Shown: positions 1 to 11,837, counted from the first letter of the stretch. The stretch: DNA of 64,000 bases from Monodelphis domestica (GCF_027887165.1 NC_077227.1:354373350-354437349), one strand, 5' to 3'. Notes: generated by a model from the letters alone, not told the origin. Numbers and translations: made by a program.

Positions 1-1508
1 AAGTGATAGAACTATTGATTTAATAAATAAGACAAGAAGCTGGTACTTTGAAAAAACAGACAAAATAGACAAAGTACTGGTCAATCTAATTTAAAAAAGG
101 AAGGAAGAAAAGCAAATTAACAGCATCAAAGATGAAAAGGGGGATATCACCTCTGATGAAGAGGAAATTAAGGCAATCATTAAAAATTACTTTGCCCAAT
201 TATATGGCAATAAATATACCAATTTAAGTGATATGGATGATTATATACAAAAATACAAACTGCCTAGACTAACAGAAGAGGAAATAGAATTCTTAAATAA
301 TCCCATATCAGAAAATGAAATCCAACAGGCCATCAAAGAACTTCCTAAGAAAAAATCCCCAGGGCCTGATGGATTCACCAGTGAATTCTATCAAACATTC
401 AGAGAACAGTTAATCCCAATACTAGACAAACTATTTGACATAATAAGCAAAGAGGGAGTTCTACCAAAGTCCTTTTATGACACAAACATGGTACTGATTC
501 CAAAACCAGGCAGGTCAAAAACAGAGAAAGAAAACTATAGACCAATCTCCCTAATGAATATAGATGCAAAAATCTTAAATAGGATACTAGCAAAAAGACT
601 CCAGCAAGTGATCAGAAGGGTCATCCACCATGATCAAGTAGGCTTTATACCAGGGATGCAAGGCTGGTTCAATATTAGGAAAACCATCCACATAATTGAC
701 CACATCAACAAGCAAACCAACAAGAACTACATGATTATCTCAATAGACGCAGAAAAAGCCTTTGATAAAATACAACACCCATTCCTATTAAAAACACTAG
801 AAAGCATAGGAATAGAAGGGTCATTCCTAAAAATAATAAACAGTATATATCTAAAACCATCAGTTAATATCATTTGCAATGGGGATAAACTAGATGCATT
901 CCCAATAAGATCAGGAGTGAAACAAGGATGCCCATTATCACCTCTACTATTTGACATTGTACTAGAAACACTAGCAGTAGCAATTAGGGAAGAAAAAGAA
1001 ACTGAAGGCATCAAAATAGGCAAGGAGGAGACCAAGTTATCACTCTTTGCAGATGACATGATGGTCTACTTAAAGAATCCTAGAGATTCAACCAAAAAGC
1101 TAATTGAAATAATCAACAACTTTAGCAAAGTTGCAGGATACAAAATAAACCCACATAAGTCATCAGCTTTTCTATATATCTCCAACACAGCTCAGCAGCA
1201 AAAACTAGAAAGAGAAATCCCATTCAAAATCACCTTAGACAAAATAAAATACCTAGGAATCTACCTCCCGAGACAAGCACAGGAACTATATGAACATAAC
1301 TACAAAACACTCTAATGCAAATATTAACAACATGGCAATGGGTTCGAATCAAGAACACATGTGATACCCAGTGGAATCACGCGTCGGCTACAGGGGGTGG
1401 GAGGGAGGAAAAGAAAATGATCTTTGTCTTTAATGAATAATGCATGGAAATGATCAAATAAAATACTATAAAATTAAAAAAAAGAGAGAGAAAAAGAGAA
1501 AAAAAAGA
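1..1508 (+). mobile_element. L1 LINE, ORF2 reverse transcriptase joined to 3' UTR by internal deletion
   Basis: The frame is L1 ORF2 from the window edge: the endonuclease-RT linker (stop at 92-94), then an intact 360-codon stretch (233-1315) with the full palm of the reverse transcriptase. Visible motifs are KKSPGPDGF, the YRPISLMN block, [23 protein letters not shown] and the catalytic FADDMMVYL (1046 onward). After YKTL the sequence jumps straight to a marsupial L1 3' UTR (about 1316-1508) ending in an A-rich tail with AATAAA-like strings. The rest of the RT, the Cys-rich C-terminal part and its stop are absent. The 3' UTR closely matches that of the young reverse L1 at 9605-10691, so both belong to one late subfamily. 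The element starts before the window. Confidence 0.93.
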
Positions 1509-1704
1509 CAAAAGGATCCAGCACAGTAAGATGTCTTGAGACCTGGGAGTAAGGTTGATCTTCAAAATCCATGGTTTATTAAAGGTTCTATAAATAAATA
1601 TTACTAATAAAAGATACAATTCAACATTAGTATTTCTCAGTATGCCGTATTTATCCATTAGTTTAATATTTAATTATATAACATTCTATATTGTTTATAT
1701 GAAG
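1509..1704. other. Short unique AT-rich stretch
   Basis: No repeat or gene is recognised. It separates the L1 tail from a MIR relic. Confidence 0.5.
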
Positions 1705-2145
1705 AGACAGCTGATAGAGAGAGCCAAGATGACCTGAGTCCAAATCTGGCTTCAGATACTTTCTTATATGACCCTGGAAAAGTCACTCTCTTTGCCTCAG
1801 TTTCAATAACTTTAAAGTAGGGATCATGAGAGCATCTACTTCACAGATTTGTTGTGATTATCAAATGAAGTAATATATTTAAAAAGTGAATGACAGGGGA
1901 CAGCTGGGTAGCTCAGTGGATTGATAACTATGTCTAGAGATGGGAGGTCCTAAGTTCAAATCTGGCCTCAGATACTTCCCAGCTGTGTGACCCTGGGCAA
2001 GTCACTTGACCCCCATTGCCTAGCCCTTAACCACTCTTCTGCCTTGGAACCAATACACAATATTCATTCCAAGATGGAAGGTAAGGGTTTAAAAAAAAGT
2101 GCATGACCTATATTAAATGCTATATAAATACTTGATTCCTTCTCT
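1705..2145 (+). mobile_element. MIR SINE relic, interrupted by a younger SINE
   Basis: The parts at 1705-1894 and 2108-2145 read as one MIR (Ther-1): a tRNA-derived/CORE section with GACCCTGG...AAGTCAC, GCCTCAGTTT, then TTGTTGTGATTATCAAATG and the tail GCTATATAAATA. A poly(A) SINE split it at 1894. Confidence 0.75.
1895..2094 (+). mobile_element. Poly(A) tRNA-derived marsupial SINE (WSINE/SINE1 type)
   Basis: Starts CAGCTGGGTAGCTCAGTGG, has B-box-like GTTCAAATCTGG, then TGTGACCCTGGGCAAGTCAC, CCATTGCCTAGCCC, a CCTTGGAACCAATA block and AAGATGGAAGGTAAGGG before the A tail. It is flanked by 13-bp target-site duplications (1882-1894, 2095-2107; one mismatch). The exact library name is uncertain. 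Confidence 0.88.
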
Positions 2146-2154
2146 ATTCCTTTC

Positions 2155-2420
2155 CTATACAGATTCAGAATGAATTGGAAATAATCCACAGGAGGGAGGT
2201 ACTAGAATTAAGGGGTTTGGGGAAAGGCATTCCATGGTGAGTAGGATTTGAGCTAGATCCTAAAGGAAGCTTGGGAAACCAGGAGGCAGAGATAAAGGAG
2301 AGTATTACAGGCATATGTGACAGAGAAAATGGCCAGAGTAGGGAGATGTAATGCATTCTTCAGGAAACAGAAGACCTGTGCACAAGATCAAAGAACACCT
2401 GTGTTTATGTGTATGAGGAG
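2155..2420 (+). repeat. Copy of an old, unnamed noncoding interspersed repeat
   Basis: Reads like the internal part of the family also seen at 42150-43300, 45190-46290 and elsewhere: AATTGGAAATAATC, GGCACTAGAATTAAG-like, GGGAAAGGCATTCC, GAGGAAGCTTGG-like, then GCAGAGATAAAGGAGAG. The region 2420-2990 beyond it is A-rich and not assigned. Confidence 0.55.
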
Positions 2421-2989
2421 GGATAGTATAATGCATAAGAAGACCAGAATAGTAGAGGGAAGACAAATAAAATAAAAAGTCCCAGAATATTGTAACTAAA
2501 TTTCAGAGCTCCCACATCAAAGAGAAAATGTTTCCAGTAGTCAGAAAGAAAAAATTCAAATATTGTGTAGTCACAATCAGTATCACACAAGATTTAGTGG
2601 CTTTCTTGTTAAAGGAACAGAGAACTTGGTATATGACAATGCATAAGGGGAAGGAACTAGAATTATAACTAAGAATTACCTATTTGGCAAAAATGAGTGT
2701 GTAATCCTTCATGGAAAAAAATGGATACTTATTGAAAGTTAAAACTTTCAAGCATTCCCAATGAATAGAAAATTCAACATTCAAACAAAAAAGTCAACCT
2801 AAGCATAAAAAGGTAAAATTGAAAAGGTAGTCAAAAGGGTATTAATAAAATTAAACTGTTTATATTATTACTACATAAAATTCTTATAACACCTAAGATA
2901 CTTTATCATTCTTAGGACAGTTAAAAGGAATTTATGTAAATAGAGGCCATAGATATGAGATGATTATGTTAGAATGATATCAAAAACAA

Positions 2990-4140
2990 TGAAGGGGTGA
3001 GAAAGAGGGCTGTATTGGGACAAGGAGAAAGGGAAAAGTAGAAGAGAGCAATTATTTCACATAAGAGAGGCACAGAAGGAAGAACTTTTACAACAGAAGA
3101 GAAATTGTTGGAGGAGTGGCAGGCAATGCCTGAACCTCACTCACATCAGAGTTGATCCAAAGAAGATAGATAGACAGAATTTATATGTACAATTGTGTAT
3201 AGAAATGTAACTTAATAGGGAAATAAGAGAGGGAGGTGATATGAGAATGAGAGTGGAGATGATATAAGGGAGGGCAGATTAAGAGAGTCAATGGCCAGAA
3301 GCAAAACAGACTTTAGGGGAAGGACAGGATAAAGAGAGAGGGGGAGGGAGAAGAAAGAGAAGAAAATGGGATGGAGGGAAATAGATAGTTAGCAATTATA
3401 ATAAATGTGAATATGAATGGTGATGAGTTCACCCATATAGCAGAATGAATAAGAAACAAGAATCCAACAATATGCTTTTTATAAGAGAGATATTTGAAAC
3501 AGAAAGACATACACAGAGTTAAAATAAAGGGCTGGAACAGAATTTAATGTGCTTCAACTTGGGTAAAAAAGACAGGAGTAGCAATCATGATCTTAGGCAA
3601 AGCAAAAATAGACTTAATTAAAAGGATAATCAAGGAAATTACATTATGCTAAAAGGTATCATAGATAATTAAGTAATATTTGAAAAATTTACAGCATTTC
3701 CCTTCCAAGGGTTTCATTTCTCAAATATATATTAAATAAAGAACTGAATCAAATTTATAAAAAATAAGAGCTATTCCCTAATTGGTCAATGATCAAAGTA
3801 TATAAACAGGTAGTTTTCAGAAGAAATAAAAGCTAAATTCATATAAAATAATTATTCATTAGAGAAATCTAAATTAAACAAGTCTCAGGTACCACCTCAC
3901 ACCTATTGGAATGACAAATGCTAAGGGAGTTAAGAGGAAAATACATATACTCATGAACTGTTTGTGGAGTTGTGAACTGATGATGATAATAATGATGTTC
4001 GTACCACTTCTGAGTAGGATGGAGAAAACACTTGTTTTTACCTTATCACTTTTAGGAAATTTTTGCAATATGAAGGTTAGACTGTGGTTTGCCTATGTTT
4101 ATCATATTTTCCAATATTGTATTTGGGAAAAGAAAATTTG
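2990..4140 (+). mobile_element. Older L1 LINE relic, internally deleted
   Basis: The 5' part (about 3200-3680) matches the start of ORF2 endonuclease: a degenerate NVNMNG start, then RNKNPTICF, KDTHR-like and KIKGWNRI, then AGVAIM. At about 3700 it jumps to the C-terminal third of ORF2 (SQIYK, SPIGQW-like, RYHLTPIGMTNAKG). Many stops and indels show long decay. The purine-rich 2990-3360 section is probably the inter-ORF/ORF1-end region and is less sure. Confidence 0.7.
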
Positions 4141-4224
4141 AAGAAATAGAAAAGGAGATATTTTTCCTGAATGGTTTTTTCCTTTTCATGACAGACACAA
4201 ACTACAAAACTTCTCATGCACTCC

Positions 4225-4550
4225 CCCCCCCTTTTTTTATATTTTAACTTATTATTTATTTATTTTAAAAATTATTTTCTTTTTCAATTTTGAATTCCAA
4301 ATTCTCTTCTTTCCTTCTATACCCTCCCATGCCTACCAAGGAGGTAGGCAATATGATACCAATTATGCCTGGGAAATCATACAAAACATTTCCATATTAG
4401 CCATATTTCCAAAAAAAAAGGAAGAAAAAGAAATTGAGAAAATTATATTTCAATTTGCACTCAGAGTACATCAATTCCCTCTCCGTGGGTAGATACCATT
4501 TTTTTCATCATGAGTCCATTGGAAATTTCTTAAATCATTTATTTATTTAT
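4225..4550 (-). mobile_element. 5'-truncated L1-lineage 3' end
   Basis: Reverse complement of a marsupial L1/HAL1-type 3' UTR: T-rich start, TTTTGAATTCCAAATTCTC, CCTCCCATGCC, AAACATTTCCATATTAGCC and a truncated end near TCATCATGAGTCC. It abuts a second element of the same kind at about 4551. Confidence 0.65.
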
Positions 4551-6692
4551 TATAGTTATTAAAATATTTTAAAACATTTTTATTTTATTTTATTTTTCTC
4601 CAATTACATGTAACAAGAGTTTCCAACATTTTTCAAAGCATATCGAGTCTTGAATTCTTTCCCTCTCTTCCTTCTCTCCAACCCCCCTACACATGTTGAG
4701 ATGGATGGTAACCAATCTTATATAGATTTTACATGTGCAATCATGTAAAACATTTTCCCATAGTAATCCTTTTATGGAAGGAAACAAATTAAGAAGGTGA
4801 AAAATGTGTTTTGATCTGGATTTAGACTTTGTCTGTTCTTTTTCTCTGGAAGCAGATGACATTTTTTATCATAAATCCTTTGGGATAGTTTTGAATTATT
4901 GTATTGCTGAGAACAGTTGTTATTCACATTTGTTCACTTTTCAGTGTTCCTGTCACTGTGTTCAGTGTTCTCCTGATTCTACTTATTTCACTATTTCAGT
5001 TCATGTAAGACTTTACAGTTTTTTTTTAGTTCTTGTTTGTCATTTCTTACAGCACAATAGCATTTCATTACAATCATATATTATAAGTTACTCAACCATT
5101 CCCCAATTGATGGGTATCCTTTCACTTTCCAAGTCTTCCTTTCTGACAAAAAAAAAAAGCTACTTTAAATATTTTTGTACATATAGATTATTCCTGGTTT
5201 TTGGGAAATGAACCTAGTAATGGTATTGCTGGGTCAAAAGTTGTGTACTATTATAACCTTTTGCGCATAGGTCCAAATTGCTCTCCAGAATGGTTGAATT
5301 AGTTCACAACTCCCTGTAACAAGACATTATTGTCTCAACTTTCCCAAATCCTCTATGAATTTTGTCATCTTCCTTTTTCTGTCAAATTGGTCAGCCTAAT
5401 AGGTGTGAGGTGATACCTCAGAGTTGTTTTAATTTGCATTTCTCTAATTAATAGTGATTTAGAGCATATTTTCATGACTATAGAAAGCTTTAATTATTTT
5501 GTCTGAGAACCGCCTATTCATATCCTTTGACCAGATAGGTATTGACTATTACTCTTATATATTCAACTAATTTCTCTATGTATTTGAAAAATAAACCTTT
5601 ATTAGAGACATAATTTTTTGCACTATTATAATTACTGTATATTACTCTCCATCCTATTTACCTCTGTTCAGGTTCTGACCTCCTTCCCCAATTTGCATTC
5701 TTATCTATCAGCCCCATTCCCCTTCTCTTATCCCCTTCCCATTCTATTTAAATGTTCTTTCCTCATTGAACCAATTCTGCTAAGAGTAATGTTCACATAC
5801 ACCCTTCTCCAATTTCCCCAACTTCCCCTTCACTATAAAAGCTCTTTTAGACCTCTGTACAATACTAAAGCCCATTTTATTTTTCTCTTCCTCCTCTTCT
5901 TAATGCATTCCTCCTTCTCATGCCTTAATTTTATTTTATATTAGCTCATCATATTCAATGAATACTCTCACTCTCTGTGTATGAATACTCCTTCTAACCA
6001 CCCTAATAATGACAAAGTTCTTTGGAGATACAGGGATCATCTCCCCATGTAGAGTGGTACACAGTTTAATTTTATTGAATGTTATTTGATTTCTGTTTTC
6101 TTTTTGCCTTTTTGTGTTTCTCTTAAGTCTTGTATTGGAGAATCAAATTTTCCATTCAGGTGTGGTCTTTTCATCAGGAATGTTTGAAAGTCCTCTATTT
6201 CATTGAATACTCATTGTTTCCCCCTGAAGAATTATGCTCAGTTTTTCTAGGTAAGTGATTCTTGATTGAAGCCTTTGCCTCTTTGCCCTCTGGAATATCA
6301 CATTCCATTTACATCAATCTTTTAAGCTGATACATCTTGTGATATCCTATGACTCCATGATCTTTGAATTTTTTTTTGACTGCTTCCAGTATTTTCTCCT
6401 TAAACTGAAAGTTTTGGAAAGGGCTATAATATTCCTGGTAGTTATCCTTTTGGGACTTCTTTCAGGAGCTAATTGGTAGATTCTTTCAATTCCTTTTTTG
6501 CATTCTGGTTCTAAAATGTCAGGGCAGTTTTCCTTCATAATTTCTTGAAAGATTATACCTAAGGTCTTTACTTTTTTTTAATGAGATAGTTCACATTTTC
6601 TTCTATTTTTTTCATTCTTTTGACTTTGTTTCTTGATGCCTTCTAAAGTAATTTGCTTTCACTTGACCAATTCTAATTTTTAAGGTATGAAT

Positions 6693-9414
6693 TTTTAAAA
6701 ATTTATTTATTTAGGATATTTTTCCATGGTTTATAAATTCATGTTCGTTCCTTCCTCCCCTCCCAGAGCTGACAATCAATTCCACTGGGTTATATATGTC
6801 TCATTGTTCAGAATCTATTTCCATGTTATTCATATTTGCAGTAGTGATCTTTTAATGCCCAAACCCCAATCATATCCCCATCCAAACACATGATCAATAA
6901 TTATTTTTTTCTTTTGCATTTCTACTCCCACAGTTCTTTCTTTGGATGTGGATAGCATTCTTTCTCATAAATTCTTCTGCATTGTCCTGGATCATTGTAT
7001 TGCTACTAGTAGAAAAGTCTGTTACATTCAATTTTGCAACAATGCTTCAGTCTTTGTTTACAACGTTCTCTTGATTCTGCTCCTTTCACATCAATTCCTG
7101 GAGGTCGTTCCAGTTCACATAGAAATCCCCCCGTTCATCATTCCTCTCAACACAATAGTATTCCATCACCATCAGATACCACAATTTGTTCAGCCATTCC
7201 CTAATCAATGGACAAACCCTCATTTTCAAATGTTTTGCCACCACAAAGAGCAGGGCTATAAATATTTTTATACAAGTATATTTCCTTATTATCTCTTTGG
7301 GGTACAAACCAAGCAGTGGAATGGCTGGATCATAGGGCACGTATTTTTTAAAGCCCTTTGGGCATAGTTCCAAATTGCCCTCCAGAATGGTTGGATTGAT
7401 TCACAATTCTACCAGCAATGTATTAGTGTTCCAATTTTGCCACATCCCCTCCAAAATTTGTCACTTCCCTTTGCTGCCATATTGGCCAGTGTGCTAGGTG
7501 TGAGGTGGTACCTCAGAATTGTTTTTATTTTCATTTCTCTAATCAAGAGGGATTTAGAACACTTTTACATGTGCTTATTGATAGTTTTGATTTCTTCATG
7601 TGAAAATTGCCTCTTCATATCCCTTGACCATTTGTTGATTGGGCAATGGTTTGATGTTTTGTAAATTTGACTTAGTTCCTTATATATTTGGGAAATTAAA
7701 CCTTTATCAGAGAGGTTTTTTTTACAAACATTTTCCACAGTTTGTTACTTTCCTTCTAATTTTACTTGCATTGGTTTTGTTTGTACAAGACCTTTTTAAT
7801 TTCATATAATCAAAGTCATTCATTTTACATTTTGTAATGTTTTCTATATCTTGCTTGGTCTTAAATTTCTTCCTTTCCCACAGATCTGATAGGTATACTA
7901 TTCTATGTTCACCTAATTTATTTATTTTAGTCATGTACCCATTTTGAATTGACCTTGGTATAGGGTGTAAGATGTTGATCTAAGATTTTCCCTATACTGT
8001 TGTCCAATTTTCCCCCATCAATTTTTGTCAGAGAGTGAGTTCTTGTCCCCAAAGCTGGACTTTTTGGGTTTATCAAACACTAGCTTGCTGAGGTCATTTA
8101 CTAAAGCTTCCCAAGGGGAGAGAAGCTTTAAGGTAGGAAGATAGAGGAAGGATAGAAGTTTTGGATACCATGAGGGGGATGGCAGAGCCAAATTATAGAT
8201 ATGAAGTGGCAGGAATGAGTCAGAAATGCAGGCCTTATTAATTATCAATGAGCCACAGCAATACTCCAATCAGTGGACTACTCAGAAGACTTGTACCCGT
8301 CCAGTGATCCAAACTTAATACCACACAGGTCGGAGAGATGATAGAGAAAAGAAAGTGCCTGGCCAAAGGCCAGGTCCCAGGTGGGAGAGATAGAGAAGGA
8401 TTAAAGATGGAGCTTGGCCAGAGGCCAAGCTCCAGCAAGGACAGATATCAGTGGGAGCTGAGATCCAAGTGAGGAAGAGAGGGAAGAGAGGAAGAGGGGA
8501 AGAGAAGAGGTGGAGCCTGCTGTGACTGTATTTAATCTCTTTGATATGCAAATATACACAACACATAGGGATGATTATCATTGGTTAACGACAAGGTATA
8601 GGTGTGGTTTCTCTTAGCCAGGTGAGCACAAAGAAACCTGTTTTCCCACCTAACCTGGGGGAAGCTGGGTTCAAGGGTCAGAGGCTTTCCCAGCCATGTG
8701 CAAGACTGAGCATGCTCAAGAAAGACTGAGCATGCTCTCTTCTAAGACAATCTGTACATACTAACTGTTTCCCTTGCCCCCTAGACAGGTGTGGACTGCT
8801 ACATTTACCCTAAGTCTATTCCATTGATCCAATCTTTTATCTATGACCACTGCTTTAAAGTACAGTTTAAGATCTGATACTGCTAGGCCTCCATCCTTCA
8901 CATTTTTCCCTTATTTCCTTTAATATTCTTGATATTTTGTTCTTCCAGATAAACTTTGTTGTAATATTTTCTAATTCTATTAAAAAGTTTTTTGGTAGTT
9001 TGATAGGTATGGCACTGAATAAGTAGATTAATTTGGGTAGGATTGCCACTTTTATGTTGGCTTGTCCTACCCAGGAGCAATTAATATTTTTTCAATTACT
9101 TAGATCTAGTTTTGATTGTGCAAAAAAGTGTTTTATAGTTGTGTTCATGTAAATTGCTGTGTTTGTCTTGGTAGATAGATTCCTAAATATTTTATATTGT
9201 CTAGAGGGATTTTAAATGGAGTTTCTCTTTCTAACTCCTGCTGCTGGATTTTTGTGGTAATATATAGAAATGCTGATGATTTATGTAGATTTATTTTGTA
9301 CCCTGCAATTTTGCTAAAGCTGTTAATTATTTACACACAAGACTTTTAGTTGATTTCCTAGGATTCTTCAAGTATACCATCATATCTGCAAAGAGTGATA
9401 GTTTAGTTTCCTCA
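6693..9414 (-). mobile_element. 5'-truncated L1 inserted into the HAL1-like element
   Basis: Reverse-oriented L1: 3' UTR from 6693, ORF2 C-terminal domain (7373-7086: [30 protein letters not shown]), thumb region with [10 protein letters not shown] near 9040-9010, truncated in the RT region at 9414. It is bounded by 13-bp target-site duplications TTAAGGTATGAAT (6680-6692) and TTAAGGAATGAAT (9415-9427). ORF2 is broken by stops and is split by a solo LTR at 8102-8803. Confidence 0.85.
8102..8803 (-). mobile_element. Solo ERV LTR (fossil) inside the L1
   Basis: A 702-bp block interrupts L1 ORF2; the L1 sequence before and after it joins cleanly. On the minus strand it runs TGTAGCAGTCC ... GCTTTA, flanked by the 5-bp duplication TTTAC (8097-8101, 8804-8808). 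It contains a duplicated GCATGCTCAGTCTT motif and short palindromes (CTGGCC...GGCCAG). No internal viral genes remain, so it is a solo LTR left by recombination. A 5-bp duplication would fit class III, but the class is not certain. Confidence 0.8.
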
Positions 9415-9604
9415 TTAAGGAATGAATGTTTTAATTAAGTTTTTATACCTCCTTTTCCACTTAGATAATTCAACTTTGTACAGAGTTATTTTCCTCAGTG
9501 AATTTTTGTGCCTCTTTTTCTAGAGGACCAATTTTGCCTTTCAAGAAGCTCTTCTCTTTAGGGCATTTTTTATATCTTTCTCTGTTCATTCAGTTCTGCT
9601 TTTT

Positions 9605-10691
9605 TTTTTTTTAGATTGAAGCATGTCATTCTTCACTTTATTTCTTTTTTTTTAATTTTTAAACATTATTTTATTTGGTCGTTTTCATACATTATTCACT
9701 GGAAACAAATATCATTTTCTTTTCCTCCCCTCCCCCCGCCTTTCCCTCTCCCATAGCCGACGCATGATTCCACTGGTTATCACATGTGTTCTTGACTCAA
9801 ACCCATTTCCCTGTTGTTGGAATTTGCTTTATAGTGTTCATTTAGAGTCTCTCCTCAGTCTTATCTCCTCCAACCCTGTAGTCAAGCAGTTGCTTTTCAT
9901 CGGTGTTTTTACTCCCACAGTTTATCCTCTGCTTGTGGGTAGTATTTTTTAGATCCCTGCAGATTGTTCAGGGACATTGCATTGATACTAATGGAGAAGT
10001 CCATCATCCTTCGATTGTACCACAATGTATCAGTCTCTGTGTACAATGTTTTCCTGGTTCTGCTCCTTTCGCTCTGCATCACTTCTGGAGGTTGTTCCAG
10101 TCTCCATGGAATTCCTCCACTTTATTATTCCTTTTAGCACAATAGTATTCCATCACCAACATATACCACAATTTGTTCAGCCATTCTCCAATTGAAGGGC
10201 ATCCCCTCATTGTCCAATTTTTGGCCACCACAAAGAGCGCAGCTATGAATATTTTTGTACAAGTCTTTTTGTCCATTATCTCTTTGGGGTACAGACCCAG
10301 CAGTGCTATGGCTGGATAAAAGGGCAGACAGTCTTTTATCGCCCTTTGGGCATAGTTCCAAATTGCCCTCCAGAATGGTTGGATCAATTCACAATTCCAC
10401 CAGCAATGAATTAATGTCCCCACTTTGCCACATCCCCTCCAGCATTCATTACTTTCCATAGCTGTTATGTTAGCCAATCTGCTAGGTGTGAGGTGAAACC
10501 TCAGAGTTGTTTTGATTTGCATCTCTCTGATTATAAGAGATGTAGAGCACTTTTTCATGTGCTTATTAATAGTTTTGATTTTTTTGGCTGCGAACTGGAG
10601 AATGGCTTGATTTTTTGTGCAATTGATTTAGTTCTTTATAAATTTGAATAATTAAACCTTTGTCAGAGGTTTTTATGAAGATTGTTTCCCA
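9605..10691 (-). mobile_element. Younger 5'-truncated L1 inserted into HAL1-like ORF1
   Basis: Reverse-oriented L1 with a clean 3' UTR (9650-9960) and the ORF2 C-terminal domain open for 159 codons (10558-10079): [17 protein letters not shown], the Cys/His-bearing [39 protein letters not shown]. It is flanked by 16-17 bp duplications of ATTCAGTTCTGCTTTT (9588-9604, 10692-10708). The intact frame and near-perfect duplications make it the youngest element in the stack. A second poly(T) block at its 3' side suggests a short 3' transduction (9613-9645). Confidence 0.92.
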
Positions 10692-11837
10692 ATTCAGTTC
10701 TGCTTTTTAAGAAATTTTCTTCATTGGATTTTTGTGCCTTTTTATCAACTGTCTTACTTCGTTTTTAAGGTATTGGTTTTTTTTTTTCAGAATTATTAGT
10801 ACCTCCTTTATCAAACTGTTGACTCTTTTTTCATGTTTTTCCTATATATTCTCATTTCTTTCCCAATTTTTCTACTTTTCTTATTTGCTTTTAAATCTCC
10901 TTTTTTGAGCTCCCCTGTTGATTCTTTTTGGGCTTCAGAAATTCATATTTTTCTTGGAGGCTTTGGATGCAACAGTATTGGTTTTGTTGTTTTCTGAGTT
11001 TGTGTTTTGATCTTCTCTATCATCAAAAAAAAATTTTATATTGAGTTTCTTTTTCTATTGTTTGCTCTTTTTCTTTCCTTTTAACTTTAACTATTAAACT
11101 TGGGCACTGTACCTGTGGGGAAGGGAGCACTGTTCCAAGTTTCAAGTTCTTTGTGCAGCTGCCTTTAGAGCTAGCTCAGGGGAATCTACTTGTTTTCAGT
11201 TCTTCCAAGGTGGCATGATATAAGGAGAGGTGTGTTTACTCTTCTGGCCTGTGTTCTGGTCTGTGAGTAATCCCAAGAACTCTTTTATGCCTTGGAACTG
11301 TGGGGGGTGGAGGGGAAGAGGAGTCCCCTTCTTCCCTATGGCCACAGGCAGTGGTGTCTGCTAGTACTCTGCCTCACCCTGGGATCTCGTCCCTAGCCTG
11401 AAACCTGGTTGTGTGTATAGGCAAAGCAAGAAGACTATTTTAGCCAGAGCCAATAAAGGGATACCTGTAATCTCCTTCTGAGCAACTATCCAAACCCACC
11501 CATCCCCTTTGCCTTACTGTCTGTGGCTAAGAGCTCCAGATGCCTTTGCTGCTGCCTCTGCTTTGCCCAAGGCCTACTGGTAACGTGGGGCCTGCCCTGA
11601 CACACTGTGTTCTACCCCCTACCCCAGTGTACTAGATCTATAGTGCCAGCCTTCTAAATTATTTTGTGTTGGAAAATTATTTTATCTTGTTTTGGGGGGG
11701 GTTATGCTGCTCCAGAATTTGTTCTAAGGAATTATATCATAGTTTTTTTGGAGGTTAATTTAGTAGAGATCAGATGAGGATCTCTACCTTTTCAGTCATC
11801 TTGTTTCTAGTCCCCTCACCCCCCTCCCCTATTTTAG

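Larger units (their letters stand above)
4551..11830 (-). mobile_element. HAL1-like (ORF2-deleted) L1 element, outer layer of a nested stack
   Basis: On the minus strand the element reads 5' UTR (about 11830-11000, GC-richer), ORF1 coiled-coil part (11000-10709 and 9587-9428), ORF1 C-terminal RNA-binding part (6692-6040; peptide motifs ENCPDILEPE, PERSPKR, RNIIA between 6347 and 6538), then directly the far C-terminal ORF2 region and 3' UTR (about 5620-4551). The endonuclease and RT are missing, as in half-L1 (HAL1) elements, though a decayed L1 with a deletion would look the same. It is interrupted by an L1 at 6693-9414 and another at 9605-10691. ORF1 is broken by stops. Confidence 0.7.

Noticed and set aside
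4804-5211. 135-codon + strand open frame
   Set aside because: Antisense of the HAL1-type 3' region; the sequence reads sensibly only on the minus strand as decayed LINE.
6942-7367. 141-codon + strand open frame
   Set aside because: Antisense shadow of the L1 ORF2 C-terminal domain, which is clear on the minus strand ([14 protein letters not shown]).
8102-8803. A processed pseudogene or promoter island within L1
   Set aside because: TG start, short target duplication and LTR-like organisation explain the block better; there is no poly(A) tail or coding remnant.
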